Below, in pieces: positions 11,869-25,168 of a stretch of 64,000 nucleotides of DNA (position 1 is the first letter of the stretch; each line of letters starts with the position of its first letter). The notes below the pieces were generated by a model. The model searched no databases. It worked only from the letters and a program-made list of their open reading frames with translations, and was not told where the DNA came from. This stretch comes from Theobroma cacao (lineage: Eukaryota > Streptophyta > Magnoliopsida > Malvales > Malvaceae). A program made the translations under genes and the position numbers. Location: assembly GCF_000208745.1 (NCBI RefSeq), contig NC_030850.1:31149674-31213673 (forward strand), given 5' to 3'.

Positions 11869-14800
11869 ATGTCTTCCGCTACTTGGATTACTTCGCTTTC
11901 CTGTTCAACCTCTGTGATTCAATCCTCCAGGGAGACATCCATTCCTGTTGTATTCCAATGGCTGAGATTCATCTTCCTCTCTCCATGTCCTCAGAGAGCT
12001 CTTTTCTCTGCTGTGGATCTCTTGTTCTTGCTCACTCTACTTTGCTTTGCGGTTCACAAGCTCTATTCTAGATTCGCAGGCAACAGCCATGGCAGCTCTG
12101 ACATCGACAAGCCTCTGATAAGAACCAACAGGGCCCTTCCCAGAACTACCATGTGGTTCAAACTATCTTGGATTGTAACGGTTGTCCTGGCGCTTTGTTA
12201 TACTATAATCTGCATCCTTACATTTCGTAGAAGTAGCCAGAACCCATTGAAACAATTTGATGGAATATTTTGGCTGGTTCAAGCCATAACTCATGCGGTT
12301 ATTGCAATCTTAATCATTCATGAGAAGAGATTTGAGGCTGTTAACCACCCTCTCTCTCTCCGAATTTATTGGATTGCGAATTTTATCATCATTTCATTGT
12401 TTACAGCTTCTGGGATCATTCGTATGGTGTCTGTTGAAACAAATCAGGATCAGAATTTGAGGTTGGATGATATAGTTTCGCTGATTTCTTTTCCATTATC
12501 AGTTCTTCTTCTTGTTGTTGCTATTAGAGGGTCAACTGGTATAACAGTGACCAGGGAACCCGAAGCAGCAATGGATGAAGAAGAAACCAAGTCGTATGAA
12601 CCGCTTTTGAGCAAATCCAAAGTGAGTGGCTTTGCTTCAGCTTCTGTAATATCAAAGGCCTTTTGGCTCTGGATGAATCCTTTGTTAAGAAAAGGGTATA
12701 AATCCCCTCTCAAGATAGATGAAGTTCCAAGTCTTTCACCAGAACATAGGGCCGAGAAGATGTCAAAGCTGTTTGAAGTGAATTGGCCTAAACCTCACGA
12801 AAAATCCGAGCACCCTGTTCGAACTACATTGCTACGGTGCTTTTGGAAGGAAATTGCCTTCACTGCATTCCTTGCAATCGTGCGGCTCTGCGTTATGTAT
12901 GTTGGTCCTGTTCTAATCCAAAGTTTTGTCGATTACACTGCAGGGAAAAGAAGCTCTGCTTATGAAGGATATTACCTTATATTGATTCTCCTTGCTGCTA
13001 AGTTTGTCGAAGTGTTGAGCACTCACCAATTTAACTTCAACTCTCAAAAACTTGGAATGCTCATTCGCTGCACTCTTATTACTTCTTTATACAAGAAAGG
13101 ATTGAAATTAACCTGCTCTGCTCGTCAGGCTCATGGGGTTGGACAGATTGTGAATTACATGGCTGTTGATGCTCAACAGCTCTCTGATATGATGTTACAG
13201 CTCCATTCTATTTGGTTGACTCCTTTGCAAGTTGCTGTTGCCTTGGTGCTTTTGTTCAGGTACCTTGGTGCTTCAGTGGTCACAGCTGTGCTTGGACTTC
13301 TAGGTGTTCTTGTCTTTGTAATAATGGGAACCAGAAGGAACAACCGTTTTCAATTCAACGTGATGAAGAATCGTGACTTGAGAATGAAGGCAACAAATGA
13401 AATGCTTAATTACATGCGGGTTATCAAGTTCCAGGCGTGGGAAGAACACTTTAATAAAAGAATCCAATCTTTCCGTGAAACAGAGTTTGGATGGCTAAGC
13501 AAATTCTTGTATTCAATCTCTGGGAATGTCATAGTAATGTGGTCAACACCATTACTGATATCAACCCTCACATTTGGGACCGCACTTTTATTAGGAGTGA
13601 GACTTGATGCAGGGGTAGTGTTCACAACAACAACTATCTTTAAGATCTTGCAGGAGCCCATAAGGGCCTTCCCACAGTCCATGATCTCACTTTCACAAGC
13701 AATGATATCATTGGGGAGATTAGATACTTTCATGATGAGCAAGGAATTGGTAGATTCATCAGTGGAGAGACAGGAGGGCTGTGATGATGGAATTGCTGTA
13801 GAAGTTAAGAATGGAGCATTTAGCTGGGATGATGAAAATGGAGAGGAGGTTCTGAAAAAGATTAATTTAGAGGTCAAGAAAGGGGAGCTTACCGCTATAG
13901 TTGGGACTGTGGGATCTGGAAAGTCTTCTCTTCTGGCTTCAATTCTTGGTGAGATGCACAAAATAACAGGAAAGGTATGAAGTCTGAGAAGGAATCTGTG
14001 TCTTTGCTTTCTTCATTTATCTATGCATTGTGCTTAGATTTTGTTGATCAAAATGTTTGCATTTCATGATAGTTGGTTGTACATGCATTTTTTTTTTCCT
14101 AATACCAAGGTTAGTTCTTAATGGGATTTGGTTAATTTATGTATTTTTGTCATTTTGCCCTAAAATAGCTTCTAGTATTCATATTGGAATATTAAGGGGA
14201 CCAATTCATTTATTTTTGTGGTCTTCTGATAGTTAGACATCTTAAATTTCACTCAGTTCTTGATTGTTTAAGATGCAATAACACCGCAAAAACAATGCAA
14301 TAGACTGATGAATGATTGTTAAATAAAATTCTTGCTGTTTCCACAACAGGTTAAGCTTTGTGGGACAACTGCATATGTAGCTCAAACATCTTGGATTCAG
14401 AATGGGACAATTCAAGAGAACATCCTATTTGGTTTGCCAATGAACAGGGAGAAATACAGGGAAGTTATAAGGGTTTGTTGTTTGGAGAAAGACTTGGAAA
14501 TGATGGAGTTTGGTGATCAGACTGAAATTGGAGAACGTGGAATTAACCTCAGTGGTGGCCAGAAGCAAAGAGTACAACTTGCCAGAGCTGTTTACCAGGA
14601 TTGTGACATCTACCTTCTTGATGATGTCTTTAGTGCTGTCGATGCTCATACAGGGACAGACATATTTAAGGTGACATTATTATCTGGTCCTTTACAAGCT
14701 TTGCAATTCTTGAAAAGAAATGATGCATCCTTTGATTATATAAGTTCTCAGAAATGTACTAGCTAGCTTGTTATATAAAAGCATAATCTGCATATTATTA

Positions 14801-17800
14801 ACAGATAATGAGTGGAAATGATATATCAATATGCTAAATCTCAATTCTTAATATCTTGAGAACAATGGTAAATCATGTGAAATTCAATTAAAGGCAATAT
14901 ACCTATTCCAAATAGATGAGAAAGTCTTTTTTTTTTTGGAAAAAAAAGCAGTCTTTCTTGGTTCCAAGTGTTACTGCCAATAAACATTTCTTGTTCTTCT
15001 TTGAGTGATGTTTAGGAATGCTTAAATTTGTTGCCATATTACCCATATGCCTGAAGCTGCTAATATGATTTCCATAGATAAGTCCCATATCTGCTTCAGA
15101 TTAGCTTATCAGAAAGTTATATTTGATAATAAAATAGGAAGTCAAGTTATTTAGTACTTCAATATAATGCATATATGAGAAAATTACAAGAATAGGAAGT
15201 AGTTGCTTATGAAATCTTGCTATATTTATTTTATCTGCTTTATCTGCAGGAATGTGTGAGAGGAGCTCTCAAAGATAAGACTATTTTGCTTGTAACCCAT
15301 CAAGTAGACTTCTTGCATAATGTTGATCTGATCTTGGTAAGTGGACATGTATCAATCTGTTTTCTGGAAAAGTCACAAGCACGCATGTGTATTCATGTAC
15401 AAGAATATCTATGTTTCTAAAAAATTCATGTGTAAATTCCAGGTGATGCGAGATGGGATGATAGTACAATCCGGAAAGTATAATAGTTTACTAGACTCTG
15501 GCATGGATTTTGGAGCTCTAGTAGCTGCACATGAAACAGCCATGGAACTTGTAGAACCAGGCAGCACCATGACTGGTGAAAATTCCCCCAAAACATCAAA
15601 ATCTGCTCTGGGTGATTTCAACCTTGGGGGTGCAAATGGTCAAAATAGGTCTCAAGACCACCCAAAAACTGACAATGGGGATTCTAGGCTAATCAAAGAT
15701 GAAGAGAGGGAAACTGGTAAAGTCAGCTTGCATGTGTATAAAATGTACTGCACTGAGGCTTTTGGCTGGTGGGGAGTAGCAGCAGCATTGTTATTTTCTC
15801 TGTCATGGCAAGGTTCTCTAATGGCTGGTGATTATTGGCTGTCATATGAAACATCAGCTGAACGTGCAATTTTGTTCAACCCTTCACGATTCATTTCTGT
15901 TTATGCCATCATAGCAGCTGTGTCAGTTGTGCTGATTGTGTTCAGAGCCTTTTTTGTTACACTTATGGGGCTCAAGACAGCCCAAATCTTTTTCAGGCAT
16001 ATTCTCCAAAGCATCTTGCACGCCCCTATGTCCTTTTTTGATACCACACCTTCAGGAAGAATTTTAAGTCGGGTAGGGTTTCAAAGGGTGAACTGTGGTA
16101 CTTTCTCATCACAGCATACCTGTATATGCATATTCTTACTATCTTTTCTATTTTATTGCCCAAAAAATGAAAGTGAAAGGAAATGAGTGGAGTCATATTT
16201 CCAAGAAACAAGTGATTAGAATGGTATGGTATCTTAGGACTGACAGATTCCTTCTTTCTTTAATCCACAGGCATCAACTGATCAGACCAATGTTGATATC
16301 TTCATCCCATTCATTATGGGGATTACTATTGCTATGTACATTACGCTTCTCAGTATCTTCATTATCACATGTCAATATGCTTGGCCCACAATATTCTTGA
16401 TAATTCCACTTGCTTGGCTGAATTACTGGTATCGGGTACGGCTCTTACATTTCACATACTTTTCAGCATTTGTCACTTTGTTTATTACAATCTAACATCT
16501 TATAGGACAAAGATCATGAAATAAGCAATTATGACTGCACCAATTGCAGATTTAAAGAATTCTTTGTCCTATCCTAAGTGGATGTGTCTAGCCAGGCATG
16601 TTATTAGTCGTTCTAAATGGTCTCTACTGCAAATGTCAACCATCTATTCTCTTCAAGTGTTGACCAAATGTTATCCGACCATGTTCTCATTCACCAAAAT
16701 AGGTTAAATGTTCCATAAAAAAAAGGGTTAAATGTTGACCTCTTGCTTGCAGATTTTCGTGCTTTATATTTGGAACAGCAGTTAGTTTATCCACTTATGT
16801 CGTAGTTGACCTATTAATGGGTGTCAAAACCTGATTTCTGCATCACGAGAGATTATAGAAGGTCCATTTGATGATATTTATTTCTCTTGAATTGCAGGGA
16901 TACTACCTTGCGTCATCTCGTGAATTAACTCGCCTTGACTCAATCACTAAAGCTCCTGTCATTCATCACTTCTCTGAAAGCATCTCTGGAGTTATGACAA
17001 TTCGTGCATTTAGAAAGGAGGATGAGTTTTGTCAGGAAAATGTCAACAGAGTTAATTCCAATTTACGCCTGGATTTCCACAATAATGGATCCAATGAGTG
17101 GTTGGGCTTCCGTTTGGAACTTATTGGGAGTGTAGTCCTCTGCCTTTCTACCATGTTTATGATCTTGTTACCTAGCAGCATCGTAAAGCCAGGTAATTGT
17201 ATGCTGCAATCATAGTTCCACAGAGCAGATCTCTTAATGATTTCCATGTGAAACCACAAAGCATTTGATCACTTGAATATATGTCATTTTTCCTGATACT
17301 AAGCTGTACAGTGAAGCAGCTGAATGCACACTACTTTGTAACATTTATGCAACAAAGCTTTTTGAATTTTACTATCTGAAGCACTTGGTTTGTGATCATT
17401 TGTTGATATTGTATGCCTTACTCAGTCAAAGGCCATCAAAAGATCATCAATTTGATACTCATTATTAGGGTATGGTTTAAATTCTTTATCGTATGATATT
17501 TTCTGGTTAAATTACGTTTCTACAATCAATATTGTCATGTCTAACAGATGGTCCATTAGCCTAGTGAAATCAAGAATAAAAGTTTCTAGTTAGGTCAGAC
17601 CTCATCTTAAAAGGAGGCTTACATGTAAAATAATGTCAACTAGTGCCATCAAAGATCTTTTATAATATTTCTGGTAGAAACTTGACTTATTTTGCACATT
17701 GCAGAAAACGTTGGGTTATCTCTCTCATATGGGTTGTCTCTCAATAGTGTGTTGTTCTGGGCCATATATCTGAGCTGCTTTGTGGAAAATAGGATGGTTT

Positions 17801-19259
17801 CCGTTGAAAGAATAAAGCAGTTTTCAAATATTCAGCCAGAAGCAGCATGGCATATTGAAGACCGTCTTCCCCCTCCAAATTGGCCTGCCCATGGCAATGT
17901 TGAGCTCAAAGACGTGCAGGTAACTGGCTTTTAGACCATCCTGGCTATAACTTCTTACAGACTTTCTGCTAAAATGGAATAAAAGAATATACTACAATAC
18001 CCTTAAGCATATTGCTGAAGACCTGCATATCCAGTGATTTTATAGGACTGAAGTAATGCTGATATTTTGATTTTGGCAAACAGGTTAGATACCGTCCAAG
18101 CACTCCTCTTGTGCTTAAGGGCATTACTCTGAGCATTAAAGGGGGTGAGAAGATTGGCATTGTTGGTCGGACAGGGAGTGGGAAGTCAACTTTAATCCAA
18201 GTTTTCTTTAGATTGGTTGAACCAACAGGAGGGAGAATAATAATTGATGGTATAGATATCTGCATGCTAGGACTGCATGATCTTAGGTCACGCTTTGGGA
18301 TCATTCCTCAAGAACCTGTCCTTTTTGAAGGAACTGTGAGAAGCAACATTGATCCGGTAGGACAGTTTTCAGATGAAGAGATATGGAAGGTAAACTTTGT
18401 TATCTCAACAGCAACAATACCATTTGGGGTCAGATATATGGATGCCAAAAATCAAACATTCTTTCTATCTTTTTGATAGTTGTTGTTCCAATTTGTCTTT
18501 CCTGTTTCCCCTCACCCAGATGCATATTAGTAGAAGTTGTTTCCACTCAATGGAAGTTTTAATTATTTTTGCAGAGCCTTGAGCGCTGCCAACTTAAAGA
18601 AGTGGTGGCTTCAAAACCTGATAAACTCGATTCTTTAGGTAAGTTATTCTCAATTTTTGCCAAGTGCATTCAGTGGAATAGTGCCTGAGAATTACCAAAA
18701 TCCTTTCCTTTTGATTTTTCAGTGGTTGATAATGGCGACAATTGGAGTGTGGGGCAGAGGCAGCTTCTGTGCTTGGGGAGGGTTATGCTAAAGCACAGCA
18801 GGCTTTTGTTCATGGACGAGGCAACCGCATCGGTTGATTCACAAACTGATGCCGTAATCCAAAGGATCATCAGAGAGGACTTTGCAGCCTGCACAATTAT
18901 CAGTATTGCTCACAGAATACCCACAGTCATGGACTGTGATCGGGTTTTAGTTGTAGATGCAGGTTTGCGCTTCTTTCTGTTACTTTTTCACCCCGCGGGT
19001 CATTGGCATAAGCATGACAAGCTTCATTTGGCTCTAATTTGTTCTGAAAGGGAAATTCTCCTCGGAATGAATTAGACTTCAACCCAAGCATTTATTGGTA
19101 CAACTTGTGTCACGAATTTTATAGCTAATGCTACTGTTTTTGTCCTTTAACAACACAGGAAGGGCAAAAGAATTTGACAAACCGTCACGCTTGCTGGAGA
19201 GGCCAACACTGTTTGCAGCACTGGTTCAGGAATATGCCAACCGCTCAGCTGGACTATAA
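11869..19259 (+). CDS. ABCC4: ABC transporter C family member 4/14-like (MRP type), full length
   Basis: Eleven coding exons: 11869-13974, 14350-14670, 15250-15336, 15443-16072, 16271-16435, 16898-17192, 17705-17919, 18084-18389, 18575-18638, 18723-18962 and 19159-19259. All junctions are GT-AG with matching phases and give 1509 aa, close to Arabidopsis ABCC4. The order is an N-terminal TMD0, first membrane domain, NBD1 (Walker [10 protein letters not shown] at about 679-687, signature LSGGQ at about 769-773, Walker B YLLDDV), second membrane domain, NBD2 (Walker [10 protein letters not shown] at about 1301-1309, signature altered to WSVGQ, Walker B LLFMDEA, H-loop IAHR). Family members are full-size ATP-driven exporters of conjugates or folates at vacuolar or plasma membranes; the substrate here is not known. 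I chose the ATG at 11869 because the family N-terminus follows it directly. A possible AATAAA signal lies at 19300. The frame is intact throughout. Confidence 0.95.
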
Positions 19260-20190
19260 GCCAAGAATCTGCTCTCTTGCATCTCTTGCTGCTAACGTCA
19301 ATAAATCTTCTGGAGGACCTGTACTCAAAGATTTTGCTGCTGGCTGATTGGATTGGTGACAAATTAGTGTGATGTACCAAAAGTAAAAGAACCTAGCGTA
19401 CCTTGATATAGTAGGATTATGTTTCTGAAACTCGAAGAATTTGCTATTTACAATCAAAATGTAACAAGATGTAACTTTATATCTTAGGCAATACGATCAT
19501 GTAGTTCTTTAGTATGCTACTTTTTCTTACTCCTTTTTTATAGGTTTCTTCTCTATATTAGATTATTGATCTTTTGTCAGTGAATGAAACTATTGCTAAA
19601 CAAAAACTTCTAGCGATTGCGTCTCAAGGGTTATGCTTTCCCTGTTTCATTTAGAAATGAACTTTATAGTTTTTTACAAATGAATAATAGTATATTTAGA
19701 GTTAGTGATTTATTAAATTCCGTACAGCTCATAATCATAAGATTTTAATTAATTCTGTAAATTTTTTATTTGATACATGGAATTCCCAAATGCTAGTGAG
19801 TAGTGGTATTATTTTCTTGATTCATGATGATGAAAAAAAAAGAAAAGCAGAATTTTATAATTGCGGATAACAACCGAAATTCAGGTAGAGTGTTTTAAAT
19901 TTTTTTTTAATTATTTAAAAAATTAAAAATAAATTTTTATTTTTTTATTACTTATAATCAATTTTTTTTATTTTTATTTGAGTTAAATAAACTATTATTA
20001 CTAACTGTCATTAGTCAAAATGAGTGATGTATTATTTGATTGAAAAAAAAATTTTGATTGAATTAAGTAAAAAACATTAAAATTTCTTTAATTTTTTTTA
20101 ACAGTTGAAGAATTATTTTAAATATTAGACGTGAAATAAATATAAGATTATTTTACTAATTAGAGGCCTCTGTCTTTCTTCCATTCTTAA
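19260..20190. other. Intergenic: ABCC4-like 3' region, then AT-rich spacer
   Basis: The first 250 bp are likely 3' UTR, with a possible polyadenylation signal AATAAA at 19300. From about 19700 to 20160 the DNA is a run of A/T-rich tracts resembling degraded MITE sequence. No frame of interest is present. Confidence 0.5.
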
Positions 20191-20192
20191 GA

Positions 20193-20316
20193 AGCCCAAC
20201 TTCCTCTTTTAAGGTACGCGTGAGCCCAAACCAAGAACCCCACCATTTCCCTTCCCGCCATGAAACGACATCGTTAAGAGTGAAACACTGATGTCAAAAC
20301 CCAAGCCAAAACCCTA
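20193..20316 (+). promoter_or_regulatory. Site II elements and telo-box upstream of the NOP16-like gene
   Basis: AGCCCA (reverse TGGGCT, a site II type motif) occurs at 20193-20198 and 20223-20228, and the telo-box AAAACCCTA at 20308-20316, 40 bp before the start codon. In plants these two motifs together are typical of ribosomal-protein and ribosome-biogenesis promoters and are bound by TCP and Myb-like factors. They agree with the predicted function of the downstream gene. Confidence 0.6.
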
Positions 20317-20355
20317 GCCAACGATTCGCAGAGAGAGAGAAGCAAGGGCGATCCA

Positions 20356-21299
20356 ATGGGGAGGTCGAGAAGGAAATACAAGCAATCTCGTGCGAAGGTG
20401 CAAGTGGGTCTCCCGAGAAAAAACCCTCACGTCTTCAAACCATCCTTCACTCTCCCTCCAAAGCTCCGCTCCCTCGTCGAGGTCGAGGATGCCCGCTCCA
20501 AGTGGGACGACAAAGCCAGCGTCATCCAGAACTACAAGTCCTTCGGCGTCGTTTCTAACCCCAATTTCCTCGGCGTCCGTTCTCGTACTTCTCATATCGT
20601 CGAGAGCGATTCCCTTCAAGTCCCTCATCCTCCGCCTTATGATAAATCCGCCGATGAGGTCGAACCAATTGACTCCGGCAGCGATCTCGAAGAAGATGGT
20701 CAGTTTTGCCCCCTCACTTGTCTACTGTTTTTGCCTTTCAATTTTGAGGCCTATTTAGGTTTGAGTATTTGGGTAAAAAAAAAAAAAACCCATGAATTCA
20801 GTACTATTATGAAACCATAAGTTTTTGGCAATTGCTTGTAGAAATTTCGCTTTATAAAACTTCATTGTCCTTTTAGGACAATAATGTAAAAAAACTAGAA
20901 GGTTGCATTACCTTTTTGCTTGTTTCTCTCTCGGACTGTTTTATTGACATGCTGTATCTTTTGCCTTCATAGACTTAAAAACAGCACTAGGGAAGAAGCG
21001 AAGAGATGGAAAAAGCACACATTTACAGCCCTTGACCACTATGCAACGTCTTCATATTGGCTTGCTGATTGAGAAATATGGCGATGACTACCAGGTTGGA
21101 TGGTGTTTCTTTCCTATATTTGAAGTCGTAATAGTAATTTTTATGATGGTAGTCTTCCTAATCGACGCTTTTATTTTTACAGGCAATGTTCATGGATACA
21201 AAATTAAACAAGATGCAGCATTCGGTCGCGACTCTGGAGAAATTATGCAAGAGATATCATATGTTTGGACATAAAAATCCTTTGATATTACCTAACTGA
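20356..21299 (+). CDS. NOP16: Nucleolar protein 16-like (NOP16 family) ribosome biogenesis protein
   Basis: Three exons (20356-20698, 20973-21094, 21183-21299) join in phase to 193 aa, the usual size for plant NOP16-like proteins. The N-terminus MGRSRRKYKQSRAKV is basic, as expected for a nucleolar protein. KWDDKASVIQNYKSFGVV follows at about 50-67, and the C-terminal part has the conserved LEKLCKRYHMF. Yeast Nop16 is a component of 66S pre-ribosomal particles needed for 60S assembly; the plant role is inferred from that family. The gene ends tail-to-tail with the SPX-RING gene, only 623 bp between stop codons. Its upstream region carries telo-box and site II motifs. Confidence 0.88.
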
Positions 21300-21922
21300 G
21301 AATGTCTCGTTTTGCATCATGCCAATCTCTCAGGACACCGAGATTGCAAAAGTAAAAAAAAAAAAGAAAGAAAGAGAAGAGAGGATAGTTTTGCCCTTTT
21401 TTTCATTTCTAGTTCGAAGTTGTATGGATCGGCAGTGATCCTTGTAGCCTCCCTCAACTTTCAATTTGGATTATTGTATTCTCATCTTGGCAAGGAAGTA
21501 AAGTTACTGATTATTTATTTGAAGAGTTCGTTGGTAAGGTGCCCTGCTTTGACTTCTTAAGTGCATATCTATCGAGTTGTTAGTTGAGATGAAATTGGTG
21601 AACCGCCAAATTCAATTGGAAAGGAATGTGAAAACGATCCAAATGACATCCATTGAACTCCCTAGTTTTCACTTAATTCATTTCCACATTCCACTTGTGA
21701 GGTAATCCTCAGATTCATGCATATCATAGAGAATAGTCTCATGTCGACGAACATTCAGAGACTGCAAGCAGAAATACGTCATGTCAATAGCTTAGACACC
21801 TGGTATTAAATGTTCATTCGAAGAATATGTAGATTTACAATAGGAAATAGAACACTTGGAATACATACGAGTAAAAATAAAAACATATACAGATTTACAC
21901 CCGGAAAGAAACAGCTGCCTAA
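21300..21922. other. Convergent 3' intergenic spacer
   Basis: This spacer lies between the stop of the NOP16-like gene (+) and the stop of the SPX-RING gene (-), so it probably holds both 3' UTRs. A purine-rich stretch of about 30 bp (21351-21388) stands out. No coding frame is supported. Confidence 0.5.
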
Positions 21923-24900
21923 TCAGGCGCCAATGAATGCCCGACACTGGGATTCCCAGTGTTCCTTTGCCTGCCGAACTCTCTCCACTCTTTCTGTCTT
22001 AAGTCGCTGCTCCCAGTATTCATGACAGCTGCTCAAAAAATGCAAGATCCGAGTAAGAACCTGGAAATGGGTTCAAAAGCACTAGTAGAGGGGCAACACA
22101 TAATGATACATATTCATTTGTCACTCTTCCCACACGCAACTTCCCCCTTCCACAGATAAATATTTTGTGAAAAAATGAAACAAGGAACCTAGTTAAGAAA
22201 CCATTGTTCCGATTAAAGAAAGAAGGAAGCTAGAGGAACATACCTTCTCCTTAATAATATACTAAGCTCATCCAAATGCACAGCACCTTCATAAACTCCT
22301 GCCTGAAGTCAGAACAAAGATAAATTACAAAAATGAAGAATAATTACTTCTGATGGTAATAATGTTGAACATGCTTCTCAAGGTTCAGGGTGCTAATTGC
22401 TGCTCAGTGCGTTATCAATACAAAGAGATGATATACTCGTCAGTTGTCACTCAAGAAACTTGGGAATAGGGATGACAACAGAGAGGAGATTTTTGATCCT
22501 AGTCATTTCCTATACCTGTGAATGGCATATGAGTAAATAAGCAGAAGTATGACACGGCCTCGCACGCAAGTGCTTTCTAAACATACTCACAAGAATCTCT
22601 TTTCATCTCAAATGACAAGAAAGAGGTAGAGGGGCTATGGAAACCTCATTATTAGTTCATTTATTATAGATTGTACAATCACATACAGAAACTTTGGCTT
22701 GGTAGTGTTAAAATCAGCTTCAGAAACTGCAATAAATTCTTGATGGACAGTAGTTGTTCTAGCATCATATGTGATTACAGAATAAATATAGCTTTTAGTC
22801 TACACAAAAACGTTCACTTTATGAGATTGGAATGCATCCATGCATTAGACTACATGCTTCTCTGTTATGTAAAGAAAGGCCCTTTATCCAAAGAATGAAC
22901 GAAGACAGAAAGGCAAGTTAGCGCAGAAACTAATTATGGAACGTAGACACTCACCTCTCGACATAGAGGACATTTTTCTTTTGGCTCCGCTGCTTTTAGT
23001 CCATCAACAATAGTCACGGAAGCAGCTGAACAAGCACACATGTAGCAGAATATATGCCCACAAGTGAGGGATACTGGATCAAATACTGTATCCTGTTACA
23101 TTGACGAAGAAAAAGAAATGCCTTGAATCAGTGAAGAGAGCTATGAAGCATCCAAATAAGATAATTTCTTCTATTAAACTCTCCTTTAACTTTTATGGAT
23201 GCTGTTGAAATGCCAAGAAAATGCTTTCCATATGTTCCTAGATAGCATTCCATTATGATTTAATGATTTTGATGTCGAAGGGTTTTTACTATTTCAAAGT
23301 CCAACTAAAATCCAGAATCCTATATCATGGAGTGAAAACATCAGATCTCTTTTCTAAAACCAAAGCTCTACCTCAGCCTGAATGTGTGTAAAAACTCCAA
23401 TTAGCGACTACTAAGTTTAGCAAGTTTTATAATGTAAAATATTTCTATACCGTTTATTTTCTTCTAGTAATACATTTTTTGACAAATCTTTCAGTTAGAA
23501 AACTGTAAAATCATATTCTAAAACTCACTTTTGTAATTCCCGGTGATGTGCTTTTCTAAACTTTGTTTGGGAGCAAATTATTTTGGTGATTAATAGAGAG
23601 ATGGTACACAAAGTGTCCCTCTATAAGAGCTGAAATCTTGCTACTTACCAAACATATAGAGCAAGTCAAGTCAATGTCAAGCTTGACAGAATCAAAAAGT
23701 TCACAAGACAGGGATGGTTTGCCATCATTAAATGTGAGGTAGCAGCCCTCAAACAATGCAGGGGTCTTCCTTGATTTGACCTTGGTTTCCCTCAAATTGA
23801 TATGGAAAGCCATAAGCTCACATAGCCATGGTGATTGAAGGATTTCCATGTGCATACTTTGTGCTTGTGACCTGAAGGCTTGCCCTTGTTTGGAGTAATG
23901 AACCTGCATTCCATTTGAAAGCACATAAACTTAAGCAGAACTAGAATAGAATCTTTTCCACCACACCGGATTACCATAAAAGTGCACATTCTCCACAGTA
24001 AAATAAACATACCTTATCATATTTCTTCAGTATTTTTCGAATTGCAATAGCATTAATCAATGCATAGGTTACCAGGTCCTTCCCTTCTTCAATCAAGGCA
24101 ACATGGCTTCCTTGCAGCTTGCCTTTGAACCAAATGAAGTACTTCCTGAAGCCAGAAGCCAGATGTAGCTCAAGCAATTTCTGTGCGCGCTCATTGAAGC
24201 AGCCTACTACATCAGACATTTCCTTGAGAAGGGAAGGGAAGAAGGTCCCGTCGCACACTGGCAAATTAATTTCCATTAGGAAGGGAGTAGGTCATAAGTG
24301 TATACAGATGAGAACAAAAGGTTTAAAGAACAGTACGAAACAGTCTCACAGACATACATGCGTAAGGTTCAAGTAACAACTTATTTTTTGTTCAATATCA
24401 CTATATCAGATTATAGACAAAGCAGATAAATCAGAAATGAATAGCTTCCGCAGGCCTAAGAACCTTTCTTCTTTGCATTTTTCTTTACCCTAAGGACTCC
24501 ACTTTCAAATCACCAAATTTAAAGCGCAAAGAAAGATCCAGATCAAAAAAAGAAGGAAAAATCTAGAAGGGAATAACAAAAGATAAAAAGTATCAAACTG
24601 TAAAAGATAAAGATGACAGTACTATCATGAACCTGTTTACTTCGTCTAATAAATCAATTACTACTTACCACCATTAACTCCAACCATGGTATAACTGCTA
24701 ATAACATAGCGTTGCCAAGGACTCAAGGCTGCATCTTCTCCATAGAATCAATTTATATTGCTTAAATCATGGGTAGCTGTCACTATTACCCACAAGAAAA
24801 CATGCAAATATATTAAAGATGCACATAAATATAACTAAGGCCGGCCAGCATTATCACCTTCTGGATTGAAGAACGGCAAAAGAAGACAAGAACGAAAAGA

Positions 24901-25168
24901 ACCCAGAAAACAAAAAGGAATATTTAACCAGAAAAATCATCCAAAAAAGGAAAGGAAAAAAAAAAAGGTGTTCCATAAACACTTTTGTCTCAATACCTGG
25001 GCAATGCTGGGGACAAGTTTGGATGGCAAGAACCCCATTAACGTCATTCTTGGATTGAAAATCCCTCCTACACTTCTTCAAAATCTTCTTAAGCTTCTTG
25101 AAACCAACCCCAGGTAGTTTCTTCTCTTGTCCTTGCACGTACTCCTGATATTTCTTGCAGAACTTCAT
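21923..25168 (-). CDS. NLA: SPX-RING E3 ubiquitin ligase, NLA/BAH1-like
   Basis: Six minus-strand exons: 25168-24997, 24257-24013, 23903-23649, 23092-22955, 22302-22244 and 22028-21923. They join in phase to 324 aa, close to the usual size. The SPX domain fills roughly residues 1-175 ([12 protein letters not shown], then [20 protein letters not shown]), with [12 protein letters not shown] and the helix around KKYDKVHYSKQG. The RING finger has C220/C223, C235/H237, C240/C243 and C265/C268 (CSIC, TCGHIFC, CPLC). The C-terminal tail has [20 protein letters not shown]. In Arabidopsis NLA (BAH1) ubiquitinates PHT1 phosphate transporters at the plasma membrane and affects nitrate and salicylic-acid responses, and SPX domains sense inositol pyrophosphates. 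That role is transferred by family. All signature residues are present. Confidence 0.93.

Noticed and set aside
18723..18800. NBD2 signature WSVGQ instead of LSGGQ in the ABCC4-like protein taken as a defect
   Set aside because: To my knowledge plant members of this subgroup commonly carry SVGQR in NBD2, so it is a family trait rather than a mutation.
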